Under the pieces are notes generated by a model that was not told the DNA's origin, did not search any database, and worked only from the letters and a program-made list of their open reading frames with translations. A DNA stretch of 64,000 bases from contig NZ_FNCZ01000008.1 of assembly GCF_900099995.1 (NCBI RefSeq), positions 1-64,000 of the forward strand. Reading direction: 5' to 3'. The position numbers and the translations under genes are program-made. Shown here one piece after another: positions 10,000 to 19,107 of the stretch. Position 1 is the first letter of the stretch. Each line of letters starts with the position of its first letter. The DNA is from Winogradskyella thalassocola (lineage in GTDB: Bacteria; Bacteroidota; Bacteroidia; Flavobacteriales; Flavobacteriaceae).

Positions 10000-10677
10000 T
10001 TAATCTTCAAGTAGATCTGGTCGTCTTTCTTGAGTTCTTTTATAAGCTTGTTCTTCTCTCCATTTTTCAATTTTACCAAAGTTTCCGCTGAATAATACTT
10101 CTGGGACTTTCATTCCATCATATTCTCTAGGCTTCGTATAAATTGGAGGTGCCAATAAATTATCTTGAAAAGAGTCGGTTAGGGCAGAGGTTTCATTTCC
10201 TAAGACTCCAGGTATTAATCGGATCACAGCATCGCACAATACGGCTGCACCTAATTCACCGCCAGATAAAACATAATCTCCTATAGATATTTCGCGTGTT
10301 ATAAATCTATCACGCACACGTTGATCTACTCCTTTATAATGTCCACATAAAATTATGATATTCTCTTTTAAAGACGTTTGGTTCGCAATACTTTGATTAA
10401 GCTGCTCTCCATCTGGAGTCATATAGATTATTTCGTCATAATTACGTTCTTGTTGTAATTTAGAAATGCACTTATCAATAGGTGCTATGGACATCACCAT
10501 GCCTGCACCTCCACCAAACTGAGTGTCGTCTACAGATTTATAGCCACCGGTAGCATAATCTCTTAAATTATGAAAGTGGACTTCTACTAAACCAGCTTCA
10601 ATTGCTCGCTTTAGAATAGAAGCTTCAAACGGACTTTTTAAAAGTTCAGGTAATACAGTTATGATGTCTATGCGCAT
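10000..10677 (-). CDS. trmD: tRNA (guanine-N1-)-methyltransferase
   Basis: TrmD (225 aa) makes m1G37 in tRNAs using S-adenosylmethionine, which prevents +1 frameshifting. It is a SPOUT (knotted) methyltransferase. Visible signatures include [13 protein letters not shown] at the N-terminus, [34 protein letters not shown] (SAM/knot loop) and [13 protein letters not shown] near 150-163, followed by the C-terminal domain RPDLLED. The length is typical. It is transcribed leftward with the small membrane-protein gene and probably rplS. Confidence 0.97.
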   Translation of the reverse strand: MRIDIITVLPELLKSPFEASILKRAIEAGLVEVHFHNLRDYATGGYKSVDDTQFGGGAGMVMSIAPIDKCISKLQQERNYDEIIYMTPDGEQLNQSIANQTSLKENIIILCGHYKGVDQRVRDRFITREISIGDYVLSGGELGAAVLCDAVIRLIPGVLGNETSALTDSFQDNLLAPPIYTKPREYDGMKVPEVLFSGNFGKIEKWREEQAYKRTQERRPDLLED

Positions 10678-10793
10678 GATTTCATTCTATGAGTTTGCAA
10701 AGATATGTTTAATTGATGTATTTTTTAGATAGTCTGTTGCACATGTTTTTAGTCTGTTATATTTTACAAAACATAACTCGTGGTAAGACATAA

Positions 10794-10822
10794 AAAAATC
10801 CGTAATTTAATTACGGATTTTA
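10794..10822 (-). terminator. Intrinsic terminator before trmD
   Basis: AAAATCCGTAAT pairs with ATTACGGATTTT (10795-10806 with 10810-10821, 3-base loop); the plus-strand A-run upstream gives the minus-strand U-run. It lies about 25 bases past the coiled-coil protein stop and uncouples that gene from trmD. Confidence 0.88.
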
Positions 10823-10847
10823 TATGTTTAATAGGATGAACATTTAT

Positions 10848-11456
10848 CTAAGACTTCTGCTTATTTAATTCGTCTTGTAATTGACGTCTTACTTTTTGCT
10901 CGCGCTCTAAGGCATTACGTCTGTGTTCTTCAAATTCAGATTCTACTTCTTCTAGTTTGTGTTTAGCTTCTCGCGTAGCGGAGTTACTTCCTTTAAATTT
11001 ATAGATAAAGAATAATAGCAAGACTAATAAACCTCCAATAATGCTCCACATTAAAATCTTGTAGCTTGCTTTATTTGTTTGAATACCAAATAATGAAATA
11101 TTGTCTTTTTCATCATTTGTAGCGTTTAACGTTGATTCTGTATTAGACAAGCTACTTTTTAAACTTTCAATTTCGCCAGCTTGTTTCTTTACAATTGCTT
11201 GGGTATCTACTAAATCTTTATGAACCGCTTTTAACGAATCTAAAGTGTGAGCTTTTAAAGCATATAACCATGTTTTTTTTACGGTTTTGTAGTCTTGCCA
11301 GCTATTTGAGCGTCTAATTACAAATTCGAATTGATTATCTATTGTACCACTGTTAAGAGATAATTTCTCTTCGTCGTCGTTATCGGTTTGTGCGATTACT
11401 GTTTGAAAACTAAATGTAACTAAAAGAATTACAATGACTTTTGTTAAGAATTTCAT
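10848..11456 (-). CDS. Signal-peptide, coiled-coil, single-TM protein
   Basis: A 202-residue envelope protein of unknown function. It has a signal peptide (1-22, cleavage near VIAQ), a short globular region (NQFEFVIRRSNSWQDYKTVKKTWLYALKAHTL, 42-72, shown here only as a landmark range), a coiled coil (about 75-112), a transmembrane helix (134-153) and a second, highly charged coiled coil (160-200). From memory, homologues are often labelled tRNA (guanine-N1)-methyltransferase in databases because trmD is next door. Nothing in the sequence supports methyltransferase activity. A terminator separates it from trmD, so the neighbours are not one operon here. Confidence 0.8.
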   Translation of the reverse strand: MKFLTKVIVILLVTFSFQTVIAQTDNDDEEKLSLNSGTIDNQFEFVIRRSNSWQDYKTVKKTWLYALKAHTLDSLKAVHKDLVDTQAIVKKQAGEIESLKSSLSNTESTLNATNDEKDNISLFGIQTNKASYKILMWSIIGGLLVLLLFFIYKFKGSNSATREAKHKLEEVESEFEEHRRNALEREQKVRRQLQDELNKQKS

Positions 11457-11545
11457 CTTAGAGGTAATTTTTGGTTGTGTTAGATTAATTGGTTGCCAAG
11501 ATAATAATTTTATGAGGATATCATAAACAAATTATCAAACAAATA

Positions 11546-11565
11546 GCCTTTCAATAGTGAAAGGC
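11546..11565 (-). other. Hairpin upstream of the coiled-coil gene
   Basis: GCCTTTCA (11546-11553) pairs perfectly with TGAAAGGC (11558-11565) around a 4-base loop. On the minus strand it is followed by TATTTGTTTG, a poor U-run. It could be a second GAPDH terminator or a leader structure for the coiled-coil gene. Confidence 0.4.
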
Positions 11566-11675
11566 ATTTAATATACGGAAGAAAATATAGTTTAGATGTT
11601 CAATACTATAAGTCTATCCTTAGTTTTATTTCTGTTGCGTTATTAATTCACTATAAATCATATCGCTAATAATTA

Positions 11676-11710
11676 AGAAAATCTTGCCCAAAGACAAGAT
11701 TTTCTTTTTT
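11676..11710 (-). terminator. Intrinsic terminator after GAPDH
   Basis: AGAAAATCTTG (11676-11686) pairs with CAAGATTTTCT (11695-11705). T-runs lie on both sides, so it could work in both directions. It sits about 20 bases past the GAPDH stop codon. Confidence 0.75.
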
Positions 11711-11726
11711 CCTTTTTCAGAACGTT

Positions 11727-13175
11727 CTAATAGTAAGCATAGCGTCTTACCTTAGAAATATACTTTGCGAGTCTAATGACTTGTTGGCTATACCCATATT
11801 CGTTATCGTACCATATATATAGTATTGCATTTTTTCCATCTTTTCTAACAATGGTTGCTTTACTGTCATAAATAGCAGGTGCAGAACTACCAATAATATC
11901 GCTAGAAACTAATTCGTCACTCATTTCGTATTTAATTTGCTCTACTAAATCACCTTCGAGTGCATACTTTTTCATAATTGTATTTAAACTAGCAACTGTA
12001 GTTTTATTATCTAGTTCTAAATTCAAAATAGCTAAAGAGCCGTTAGGTACAGGTACTCTAATGGCATTAGATGTTAATTTGCCTTCTAAAGCAGGTATGG
12101 CTTTACTTACCGCTTGACCAGCACCAGTTTCTGTAATGACCATATTTAATGCTGCAGCCCGACCTCGTCTGTATTTGCTATGGAAATTATCTACTAAGTT
12201 TTGATCATTTGTATAAGCGTGAATCGTTTCTAAATGTCCGGTTTTAATACCAAAAGAATCTTCAACAGCTTTTAAAACAGGTGTTATGGCATTGGTTGTA
12301 CAAGACGCAGCCGAGAATATGTTAACCTTATCTGGATTATGCTCTAAATGATTAACTCCATGTACAATATTAGGTATACCTTTTCCTGGTGCAGTTAATA
12401 ATACTTTCTCTACACCTTTGGCTTTTAAATGTCTGCTTAAAGCTGCTTTATCTCTAAACGCACCGGTGTTATCTATAACTAAAGCGTTATTTATGCCATA
12501 TTTTGTGTAATCAATATCTTCTGGATCATTTGCTGAAATTACATTTACAGTCGTACCATTTATAATTAGCGCAGAATTTTTAATATCTGTACTTACCATA
12601 CCAGAAAAATCACCATGTACAGAATCGTTTCTTAATAATGACGCACGCTTTTCTAAAACTGTTTCGTTGATATTTCCGCGTGTAACAATCGCTCTTAACC
12701 GTAATTGATTGCCTTTTCCTGTTCGTGTCATTAATTCACGCGCTACTAAACGACCAATTCTTCCAAAGCCATAGAGTATAACATCTTTAGGCTCAATGGC
12801 TTTGTTGTCTTTAGCTTTGCCTAATTTAGAAGCTACAAAAGCAGTGGCGTTACCATATTTCTGATCTTCTAAGTGAAATTCGTAAGTTAACTTCCCAATA
12901 TCTAATTTTGCAGGTGGTAAGTTTAATGTGCTTATTGCTTGTGCAATTTCAACTGAATCAAAAATAGAGATTGGTTTCTGAACAAATTCACCCGCATACT
13001 CATGCAAGTTTAAAATTTCGCTCACATTTCGGTCTATTAATTGATTTCTGAATATGACAAGCTCAATAGACTTATCGTACCATAAATCGCTGATGATTTT
13101 AATAAATTCGACAGTTGCTCTGCGACGATCGGCTTGAAACGCTAACTCTTTTTCGTAAGTATCGTTAAATCCCAT
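11727..13175 (-). CDS. Glyceraldehyde-3-phosphate dehydrogenase, long N-terminally extended form
   Basis: A GAPDH of 482 residues when started at ATG 13175 (MGFNDTYEKEL). An upstream in-frame start at 13268 would overlap the Deg protease terminator and encode a poor N-terminus, so it is rejected. An extension of about 130 residues precedes the Rossmann motif GFGRIGR (136-142). The catalytic cysteine lies in SAASCTTNAI (Cys292) and the C-terminal end has WYDNEYGYSQQV. The enzyme interconverts glyceraldehyde-3-phosphate and 1,3-bisphosphoglycerate. The long form occurs widely in Bacteroidetes beside a normal-length GAPDH and may favour gluconeogenesis; that role is an inference. Confidence 0.93.
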   Translation of the reverse strand: MGFNDTYEKELAFQADRRRATVEFIKIISDLWYDKSIELVIFRNQLIDRNVSEILNLHEYAGEFVQKPISIFDSVEIAQAISTLNLPPAKLDIGKLTYEFHLEDQKYGNATAFVASKLGKAKDNKAIEPKDVILYGFGRIGRLVARELMTRTGKGNQLRLRAIVTRGNINETVLEKRASLLRNDSVHGDFSGMVSTDIKNSALIINGTTVNVISANDPEDIDYTKYGINNALVIDNTGAFRDKAALSRHLKAKGVEKVLLTAPGKGIPNIVHGVNHLEHNPDKVNIFSAASCTTNAITPVLKAVEDSFGIKTGHLETIHAYTNDQNLVDNFHSKYRRGRAAALNMVITETGAGQAVSKAIPALEGKLTSNAIRVPVPNGSLAILNLELDNKTTVASLNTIMKKYALEGDLVEQIKYEMSDELVSSDIIGSSAPAIYDSKATIVRKDGKNAILYIWYDNEYGYSQQVIRLAKYISKVRRYAYY

Positions 13176-13251
13176 GTTTTCTTGGTTTAAGTGATTTAGA
13201 TTTTGCGCAAAAGTAATATATTTCAAACGTTTTCGTAACACCTTTTGTCGA

Positions 13252-13288
13252 AAATAAAAACCCTTCAAAGAAATATACTTTGAAGGGT
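13252..13288 (-). terminator. Intrinsic terminator after the Deg protease gene
   Basis: ACCCTTCAAAG (13260-13270) pairs perfectly with CTTTGAAGGGT (13278-13288). The A-rich stretch at 13252-13260 is the U-run on the minus strand. It lies 26 bases past the protease stop and shows that GAPDH translation must start downstream of it. Confidence 0.9.
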
Positions 13289-13313
13289 GATTTAAGGACT
13301 AAATTAAGGTTTT

Positions 13314-14726
13314 TTATCTAAAATGATAAACCACTTTTTCACCTTCTTTATTGATAACTTCAATTTGAAGCGGTTCATTAACACCACGTGTTTTTATAGC
13401 ATTTTGAGCATCATCTATAGAATACAATTTTTTACCATTAATTTTAGTAATGATGCTGCCTTCTTCAACTCCATTTTTGTTCCAAGAAGTTTTATAATTT
13501 TCATCTAGTTTATTAATTTTTACTCCGTATTCTGTATTATGGCGTTTTAGTTCCTTTTCTGAAGCATTTTTAATAAGACCAATGGTTGGCAATGTATATA
13601 TTGAAGGTTTTAATAACGTAACAGGAAGTATTTCTTCATCACCGTTTCTAAGTAAAGTAACATTTACGACATCATTTGGACTCTTAGTTTTTAAATATCC
13701 CGACAAATCAGAGAATTTATTAATTTCTACATTATCAATCTTTCTAATAATATCACCAGATTGAATACCAGCTTTTTCTGCACCTGTGCCTTCTTGTACC
13801 TCACTAACATAGAAGCCTTCTGTAGCCTTAACCTCTAATTTTTCTGCAGCTTCACTATTTAGTGCACCACCAGAAACACCAAGGATACCGTTTTGGACAT
13901 TACCATATTCCATTATATCATTAACTATTTTGCGAGCAATATTACTTGGTACGGCAAACGAGTAACCAATATAAGAACCAGTTTGTGATGAAATCGCAGT
14001 GTTAATGCCTATAAGGTCTCCATTGGTATTAACCAAAGCACCACCTGAATTTCCTGGGTTAACGGCAGCATCAGTTTGTATAAAGGACTGCATATTCTGA
14101 CCAGATAAATCTCTAGATTTTGCACTGATAATACCAGCGGTAACTGTAGAATTTAGATTAAATGGATTACCAACAGCTAAAACCCATTCTCCAATTTTTG
14201 CATTATCAGAATCCCCAAAAGCCATAAATGGTAAATCTTCATCAGCTTCAATTTTCAATAAAGCAATATCCGTAGTTTCATCTGTACCAATTAATTCAGC
14301 CATATATGATTTGTTGTTATTTAACGTAATGCTAATCTCGTTTGCATTTTTAATTACATGGTTGTTGGTGACAATATAACCTGTCGGCGAAATAATGACA
14401 CCACTACCAGTACCAACTTGGGCACGTTGAGAACTACGACCATAAAAATAATCGCGCATACTTATTGGTGCATTTACAATGGCTGTGTTTTTTACATGCA
14501 CAACAGAGTGTATCGACTTATCAGCAGCTTCAACAAAATTAGGGACTAATGTAGTGTTACTGTTTAAGGTATTTACGGTATTGTTAGTGGGCACAAACAT
14601 GGGAAACTCAGACGACTGCTCAACAGCTATAGATTGTGTCTCATTCTCAACAAAAAATTTGTAACCACCCAAAGTCAATAGGCCACCTAATGCAGAAACA
14701 AATACCAATGTTATTATCTTCTTCAT
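13314..14726 (-). CDS. Deg/HtrA family periplasmic serine protease
   Basis: A 470-residue S1C protease and chaperone for envelope protein quality control. An N-terminal hydrophobic segment (about 3-22) is a signal or anchor. The trypsin-like domain spans about 65-275, with the triad His123 (TNNHVIKN), Asp153 (TTDIALLKI) and Ser227 (NPGNSGGAL). PDZ1 is at about 285-370 (EKAGIQSGDIIRKIDN) and a second PDZ-like domain at about 385-465 (VEEGSIITKINGKKL). This is the DegP/DegQ two-PDZ layout. It is monocistronic with its own terminator and is divergently transcribed from dapF. Confidence 0.95.
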   Translation of the reverse strand: MKKIITLVFVSALGGLLTLGGYKFFVENETQSIAVEQSSEFPMFVPTNNTVNTLNSNTTLVPNFVEAADKSIHSVVHVKNTAIVNAPISMRDYFYGRSSQRAQVGTGSGVIISPTGYIVTNNHVIKNANEISITLNNNKSYMAELIGTDETTDIALLKIEADEDLPFMAFGDSDNAKIGEWVLAVGNPFNLNSTVTAGIISAKSRDLSGQNMQSFIQTDAAVNPGNSGGALVNTNGDLIGINTAISSQTGSYIGYSFAVPSNIARKIVNDIMEYGNVQNGILGVSGGALNSEAAEKLEVKATEGFYVSEVQEGTGAEKAGIQSGDIIRKIDNVEINKFSDLSGYLKTKSPNDVVNVTLLRNGDEEILPVTLLKPSIYTLPTIGLIKNASEKELKRHNTEYGVKINKLDENYKTSWNKNGVEEGSIITKINGKKLYSIDDAQNAIKTRGVNEPLQIEVINKEGEKVVYHFR

Positions 14727-14879
14727 AATTTTCAGATTTAAGTTTAACTATTTAATTATTATTTTATGTTCAACTAACGATTAAAATTAGAAATTTATTG
14801 ATTTCGTTTTTGATTTTAACGACTATTTAACGTCAAATTTAACGACCTCTTAACACCACAGAATACAGTCTAATATTCT

Positions 14880-14887
14880 TATATTTG
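14880..14887 (+). promoter_or_regulatory. Predicted promoter -7 element for dapF
   Basis: TATATTTG matches the Bacteroidetes -7 consensus TAnnTTTG. It ends 16 bases before the dapF ATG, giving a very short leader. No well-placed upstream TTG was seen. Confidence 0.5.
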
Positions 14888-14903
14888 TGGCTTATTAATT
14901 ACT

Positions 14904-15677
14904 ATGACATTTTATAAATATCAAGGAACAGGTAACGATTTTGTAATTGTAGATAATCGTTTACAGTTTATAGACAAAAAGGATACCAAACGTATTGCAA
15001 CCATATGTGACAGACGTTTTGGCATAGGAGCTGATGGTTTTATACTGCTAGAAAATGATGAAAATGTAGATTTTAAAATGGTTTATTACAATGCAGATGG
15101 TAACGAAAGTACAATGTGTGGTAACGGTGGACGTTGTATTGTGGCGTTTGCAAAATTTTTAAATATCATTGAAAACGAAACAGAATTTATAGCTATTGAT
15201 GGTCTTCATAAAGCTAAAATCGAAGAGGGTTTGGTGCATCTTCAAATGCAAGAGGTTTCGGAAATTGAATCTTTTGATAATCATTTATTTTTAGATACAG
15301 GCTCTCCACATCATGTAGAACTAGTTTCAGGATTAGCAGATTTTGAAGTTAAATCAAATGGAGCAAGAATAAGAAATGGTGCTCCTTATAATGAAGCCGG
15401 ATCTAATGTGAATTTTGTAGAACAATTATCTGCGGAAAATTTTGCAGTGAGAACATACGAACGCGGAGTAGAAGATGAAACCTTATCGTGCGGTACAGGT
15501 GTCACAGCAGTTGCATTAGCCATGCATAAAAGTGGTAAAACAAAGGCTGATAAAATTAGTCTACAAACCCAAGGTGGTCCTTTAAATGTAACTTTTAGTA
15601 CTAATGATAACGGTTATGATAATATTTGGTTAATAGGACCAGCTGAGCAGGTTTTTAAAGGTGAAATTGAATGGTAA
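14904..15677 (+). CDS. dapF: Diaminopimelate epimerase
   Basis: DapF (257 aa) converts LL- to meso-diaminopimelate for lysine and peptidoglycan synthesis, in the cytoplasm without cofactor. The two active-site cysteines are visible: Cys72 in TMCGNGGRC and Cys196 in LSCGTGVTA. N-terminal FYKYQGTGNDFVIVDN and central NADGNES fit the family. It is the first gene of a tight plus-strand run with a GNAT gene (7-base overlap), mltG and DUF2279, and the pathway partner dapA is also in this window (36606). The length is normal. Confidence 0.97.
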   Translation: MTFYKYQGTGNDFVIVDNRLQFIDKKDTKRIATICDRRFGIGADGFILLENDENVDFKMVYYNADGNESTMCGNGGRCIVAFAKFLNIIENETEFIAIDGLHKAKIEEGLVHLQMQEVSEIESFDNHLFLDTGSPHHVELVSGLADFEVKSNGARIRNGAPYNEAGSNVNFVEQLSAENFAVRTYERGVEDETLSCGTGVTAVALAMHKSGKTKADKISLQTQGGPLNVTFSTNDNGYDNIWLIGPAEQVFKGEIEW

Positions 15678-16195
15678 ACTTAAGAGGAGAACATATTTAT
15701 TTAAGAGCTTTAGAACCTGAAGATTTAGACTTTGTTTACCGTATTGAAAATGATACGTCACTTTGGGAATTAAGTGATACACAAACACCTTATTCAAGAT
15801 TTTTAATAAAGCAATATCTTAAAAATGCACAGCAAGACATTTTTGAAGCGAAACAATTGCGATTAGCTATTTGTGATTCTAAGGATAACACTATTGGTTT
15901 AATTGATGTGTTTGAATTTGACATTAAAAATAAACGTGCTGGTATCGGTATCCTTATTCAAGATGAAGAAAACAGAAATCAAGGTTACGGTAAAGAAGCC
16001 TTAGAGTTATTAGTAAATTATTGTTTTGAAACCTTGCATTTACATCAGGTTTATGCTAATATTTCTGAAAGTAACTTAGCAAGTTTAAAACTTTTTGAAA
16101 CTAATGGTTTTCAAAAAATAGGATTAAAAAAAGATTGGAGTTTCGATGGTAAAATCTATACCAACGAATATATTTTACAACGAATTAACGATTAA
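15671..16195 (+). CDS. GNAT family N-acetyltransferase (RimJ/RimL-like)
   Basis: A 174-residue GNAT acetyltransferase. The N-terminus LRGEHIYLRALEPEDLDFVY is typical of the Acetyltransf_3 (RimJ/RimL) subgroup. The acetyl-CoA loop RNQGYGKEALELLVNYCFE is at about 102-120, and the C-terminal NLASLKLFETNGFQKIG is the usual beta6-alpha4 segment. The acceptor substrate cannot be predicted. Its start overlaps the end of dapF, and mltG begins 3 bases after its stop, so the three are almost certainly one operon. Confidence 0.9.
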   Translation: MVNLRGEHIYLRALEPEDLDFVYRIENDTSLWELSDTQTPYSRFLIKQYLKNAQQDIFEAKQLRLAICDSKDNTIGLIDVFEFDIKNKRAGIGILIQDEENRNQGYGKEALELLVNYCFETLHLHQVYANISESNLASLKLFETNGFQKIGLKKDWSFDGKIYTNEYILQRIND

Positions 16196-16197
16196 TT

Positions 16198-17241
16198 ATG
16201 TACATTAAAAAAATTCTTTGGGCTGTTGCTCTCATTGGTTTAGCAGTCTGTGGCGGATTTGCTTACTATATTTATGGAACGATGTTTTCGCCAAATACCA
16301 CTTTCGAAAATGAAGCAGCCTATATTTATGTGCCAACTAACGCAACGTATTCTGAAGTTAGATCGCAATTAGAACCACTTTTAAAAGATATTGGGGCTTT
16401 TGATGCTTTAGCAAAACAGAAAAAGTACGTCACCAATATTAAGGCTGGTCGGTTTGCTATTACAAAAGGCATGAATAATAATGATATTATTAATTCTATC
16501 CGAAGTAAAAATCTTCCCGTTAAAATAGCATTCAACAATCAACACAGTATAAAAGATTTAGCGGGAAGAATAAGTATGCAGATTGAAGCTGATAGTTTAA
16601 CCTTAGAAAAGGTAATGATGGATGAGTCATTTCTATCTGATAACGGATTTTCAAAAGCGACAGCATTAGGTATGTATTTGCCAAATAGCTATGAGTTTTT
16701 CTGGAATACTTCAGCTGAAACATTCAGAGATAGAATGTTAGTAGAGTACAATCGTTTTTGGACAGAGGCTAGAAAAGCGAAAGCTAAAAAATTGAATTTA
16801 ACTCCAAATGAAGTTATTACCCTAGCATCTATTGTGCATGAAGAGTCTAAACAAGCAGACGAGCAACCAAGAGTGGCAGGTGTGTATTTAAATAGACTAC
16901 GAATAGGTATGCCATTACAAGCCGATCCTACTTTAAAGTTTGCTGCGTATCAGTTACCACAATATCAAAACACCATTATTAGACGTGTATTAAACATTCA
17001 TAAGGACATTAACTCTCCATATAATACATATAAAAATACAGGTTTACCTCCTGGGCTTATTGCAATGCCAGATTTGTCTGCGATAAAAGCCGTTTTAAAC
17101 CCAGAATCTCATAGTTACCTTTATTTTGCTGCAGATGCTAAGCGTATAGGTTATCATAAGTTCGCGAAAACATTGGGGCAACATAATAACAATGCGAGAG
17201 AATATCATAGGTATTTGTCATCTCAAGGGATTAATAAGTAA
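16198..17241 (+). CDS. mltG: Endolytic murein transglycosylase
   Basis: MltG (347 aa) cuts nascent glycan strands at the inner membrane and sets strand length. It has a single N-terminal transmembrane helix (about 5-26) and a LysM-like portion (about 40-105), followed by the YceG catalytic domain. The active-site region ITLASIVHEESKQADEQ (207-223) carries the conserved Glu pair at 215-216, followed by VAGVYLNRLRIGMPLQADPT. The C-terminal YNTYKNTGLPPGLI is also conserved. It lies between a GNAT gene and DUF2279 with 3-base gaps. Confidence 0.96.
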   Translation: MYIKKILWAVALIGLAVCGGFAYYIYGTMFSPNTTFENEAAYIYVPTNATYSEVRSQLEPLLKDIGAFDALAKQKKYVTNIKAGRFAITKGMNNNDIINSIRSKNLPVKIAFNNQHSIKDLAGRISMQIEADSLTLEKVMMDESFLSDNGFSKATALGMYLPNSYEFFWNTSAETFRDRMLVEYNRFWTEARKAKAKKLNLTPNEVITLASIVHEESKQADEQPRVAGVYLNRLRIGMPLQADPTLKFAAYQLPQYQNTIIRRVLNIHKDINSPYNTYKNTGLPPGLIAMPDLSAIKAVLNPESHSYLYFAADAKRIGYHKFAKTLGQHNNNAREYHRYLSSQGINK

Positions 17242-17244
17242 GAT

Positions 17245-18150
17245 TTGAAGCGAGCTTTTGTCTATATTATAGTTATCTTTTTGGCAAATGCGTCGGTTTT
17301 TTCACAATCTAAACTCAATAATTTTTTAAAGCCTAGCGATACGTTAAACGCATCGCGTAGAAATGCCGTTGTAATTTCTGAAGCTGCATTAGCGACAACA
17401 ACCTTAGTTGGATTAAATCAATTATGGTATGCCGATTATCCACGTTCAAATTTTAAAACCTTGAACGATAGTGGAGAGTGGCTGCAAATGGATAAATTAG
17501 GACATGCGTTTTCTTCATATCAATTAGGTAGGCTAGGTGCTAACACGCTAAACTGGGCTGGAGTTAGTAAAAAAGATCAATTACTTTATGGTTCTACACT
17601 AGGTCTAGGCTTTTTAACGGCTGTTGAAATTATGGACGGGTTTTCTGAAGAATGGGGATTTTCTTGGTCAGATATGGCAGCCAATACAGCAGGAACAGGA
17701 TTACATGTTGGACAAGAGTTACTTTGGGAAGAACAACGTATTGTACTAAAGTATTCGTTTCATAGAACATCATTCGCAAAGCAACGACCAAATAAGCTAG
17801 GTAGTGGTTTGGCAGAAGAGTTTTTAAAAGATTATAATGGACAAACGTATTGGTTAAGTGCAAATATCAATTCATTTTTAAAAACAGAATCGATTCCTAA
17901 TTGGTTGAACGTCGCTTTTGGGTATGGTGCAGAAGGGATGTTAACTGGTGAAGCTCAAGATCCGCTATTTTTAAACCAAAATAGAACACGTCAATATTAC
18001 TTAAGTTTGGATATTGATTTAACCCGAATTGAAACAAATTCTCACTTCCTAAAAACATTATTTGACGTTTTTAACGTTATTAAGGTGCCATTTCCGACAC
18101 TAGAAATGAACGGCAATGGTCGGATAAAATGGCACTATATCTACTTTTAA
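17245..18150 (+). CDS. DUF2279 (YfiM-like) family exported protein
   Basis: A 301-residue protein with a signal peptide (1-20, cleaving near FSQS) and a DUF2279/YfiM-type body: DKLGHAFSSYQLGR near 89-102, GFLTAVEIMDGFSEEWGFSWSDMAANTAGTG near 122-152 (given as a range), and GQELLWEEQ. The likely start is TTG at 17245, 3 bases after the mltG stop; no better ATG lies before the signal sequence. It is probably a periplasmic or outer-membrane protein of unknown function. It closes the dapF-mltG run. Confidence 0.85.
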   Translation: MKRAFVYIIVIFLANASVFSQSKLNNFLKPSDTLNASRRNAVVISEAALATTTLVGLNQLWYADYPRSNFKTLNDSGEWLQMDKLGHAFSSYQLGRLGANTLNWAGVSKKDQLLYGSTLGLGFLTAVEIMDGFSEEWGFSWSDMAANTAGTGLHVGQELLWEEQRIVLKYSFHRTSFAKQRPNKLGSGLAEEFLKDYNGQTYWLSANINSFLKTESIPNWLNVAFGYGAEGMLTGEAQDPLFLNQNRTRQYYLSLDIDLTRIETNSHFLKTLFDVFNVIKVPFPTLEMNGNGRIKWHYIYF

Positions 18151-18202
18151 GTTAAAAAATTAACACTTAATCGGTTGATTTTCAGTAATTGAAAAAATGT
18201 CG

Positions 18203-18210
18203 TATATTTG
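18203..18210 (+). promoter_or_regulatory. Predicted promoter -7 element for the lysozyme-like gene
   Basis: TATATTTG, a perfect TAnnTTTG match, lies 58 bases before ATG 18269. It lies within the longer open frame that begins at 18197, which argues that translation starts at 18269. Confidence 0.55.
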
Positions 18211-18268
18211 CACGCGAATTTTGTATGATAGTTTTGGGGAACTATTTTACTGTAAAAATTTAGCTGTT

Positions 18269-18925
18269 ATGATTAAAAGTAGCGTTAAGAATATAGTAAT
18301 ACCATTTTCAATTTGTGTACTTATGGCATTAGCCTTGTATCCAAGTTCATCTCTCAATCCTGAGTCGTATTCTACGGAAGGATTAGAACTCAACTATAAT
18401 ATTTCTGAAGATTTTGCTATGGTTTCTAAAGACCATGCTGTTAAGTACAATATGTTTACTCCGTATTTAGGTAAATCTTTTGAAGGCTTTAAGGAAGCTT
18501 TAGCTTTTAAAGAATCTGGAGGAGATTATTTTACAGTTAATACTCTAGGGTATTTAGGTAAATATCAGTTTGGTGCAGAAACCTTAAAATTAATAGGTAT
18601 ATATACGCCTAATCAATTTTTGTATAATCCAGAATTACAAGAAAAAGCGTTTATAGCAAATGCGGAACGTAATAAATGGGTGCTTAGAAAAGACATTAAA
18701 CGTTTTGAAGGGAAGCATATTTCAGGTGTTAAAATTACTGAATCGGGTATATTAGCAGCAGCACACTTAGCTGGTCCAGGAAATGTGAAGAAATTTTTAC
18801 GTAGCTATGGAGGTCATAATCTTTCGGATGCTTATGGTTCTTCTGTGAGGTACTATATGAAAAAGTTTTCAGGTTATGACACGTCTATGATTGCCCCAGA
18901 TAAGAAGGCTAGAGTTACTTTATAA
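18269..18925 (+). CDS. Exported lysozyme/transglycosylase-like protein
   Basis: A 218-residue protein starting MIKSSVKNIVIPF with an N-terminal signal or anchor helix (about 8-25). An upstream start at 18197 would lie before the predicted promoter and is rejected. The segment FKEALAFKESGGDYFTVNT with a Glu-Ser pair, followed by LGYLGKYQFGAETL, resembles the catalytic region of SLT/lysozyme-like folds, and AAAHLAGPGNVKKFL is typical of transglycosylase-like domains. Homologues are often named peptidoglycan-binding LysM protein, but no LysM repeat is visible here. It probably acts on peptidoglycan in the periplasm; the exact reaction is unproven. Confidence 0.7.
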   Translation: MIKSSVKNIVIPFSICVLMALALYPSSSLNPESYSTEGLELNYNISEDFAMVSKDHAVKYNMFTPYLGKSFEGFKEALAFKESGGDYFTVNTLGYLGKYQFGAETLKLIGIYTPNQFLYNPELQEKAFIANAERNKWVLRKDIKRFEGKHISGVKITESGILAAAHLAGPGNVKKFLRSYGGHNLSDAYGSSVRYYMKKFSGYDTSMIAPDKKARVTL

Positions 18926-19107
18926 ATTATTCATTTACTGTTTAAATTGGAGTTATTAAGGTATTGTATAGGTCTGTCTTTCGATTTAAGTTTTTTGTTT
19001 AACTCTTTTCTGCTCTATACATTTGGCTAAAACATATTGCAACTTAGTTATTCTGCCAAGTCACATAGAACCTTTAAAGAATGGTTTAGTAACTTGACGT
19101 AACTAAT

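Noticed and set aside
13176..13268. Longer N-terminus for GAPDH starting at 13268
   Set aside because: It would include the terminator hairpin of the upstream protease gene and encodes no conserved residues; ATG 13175 gives the normal 482-residue length.
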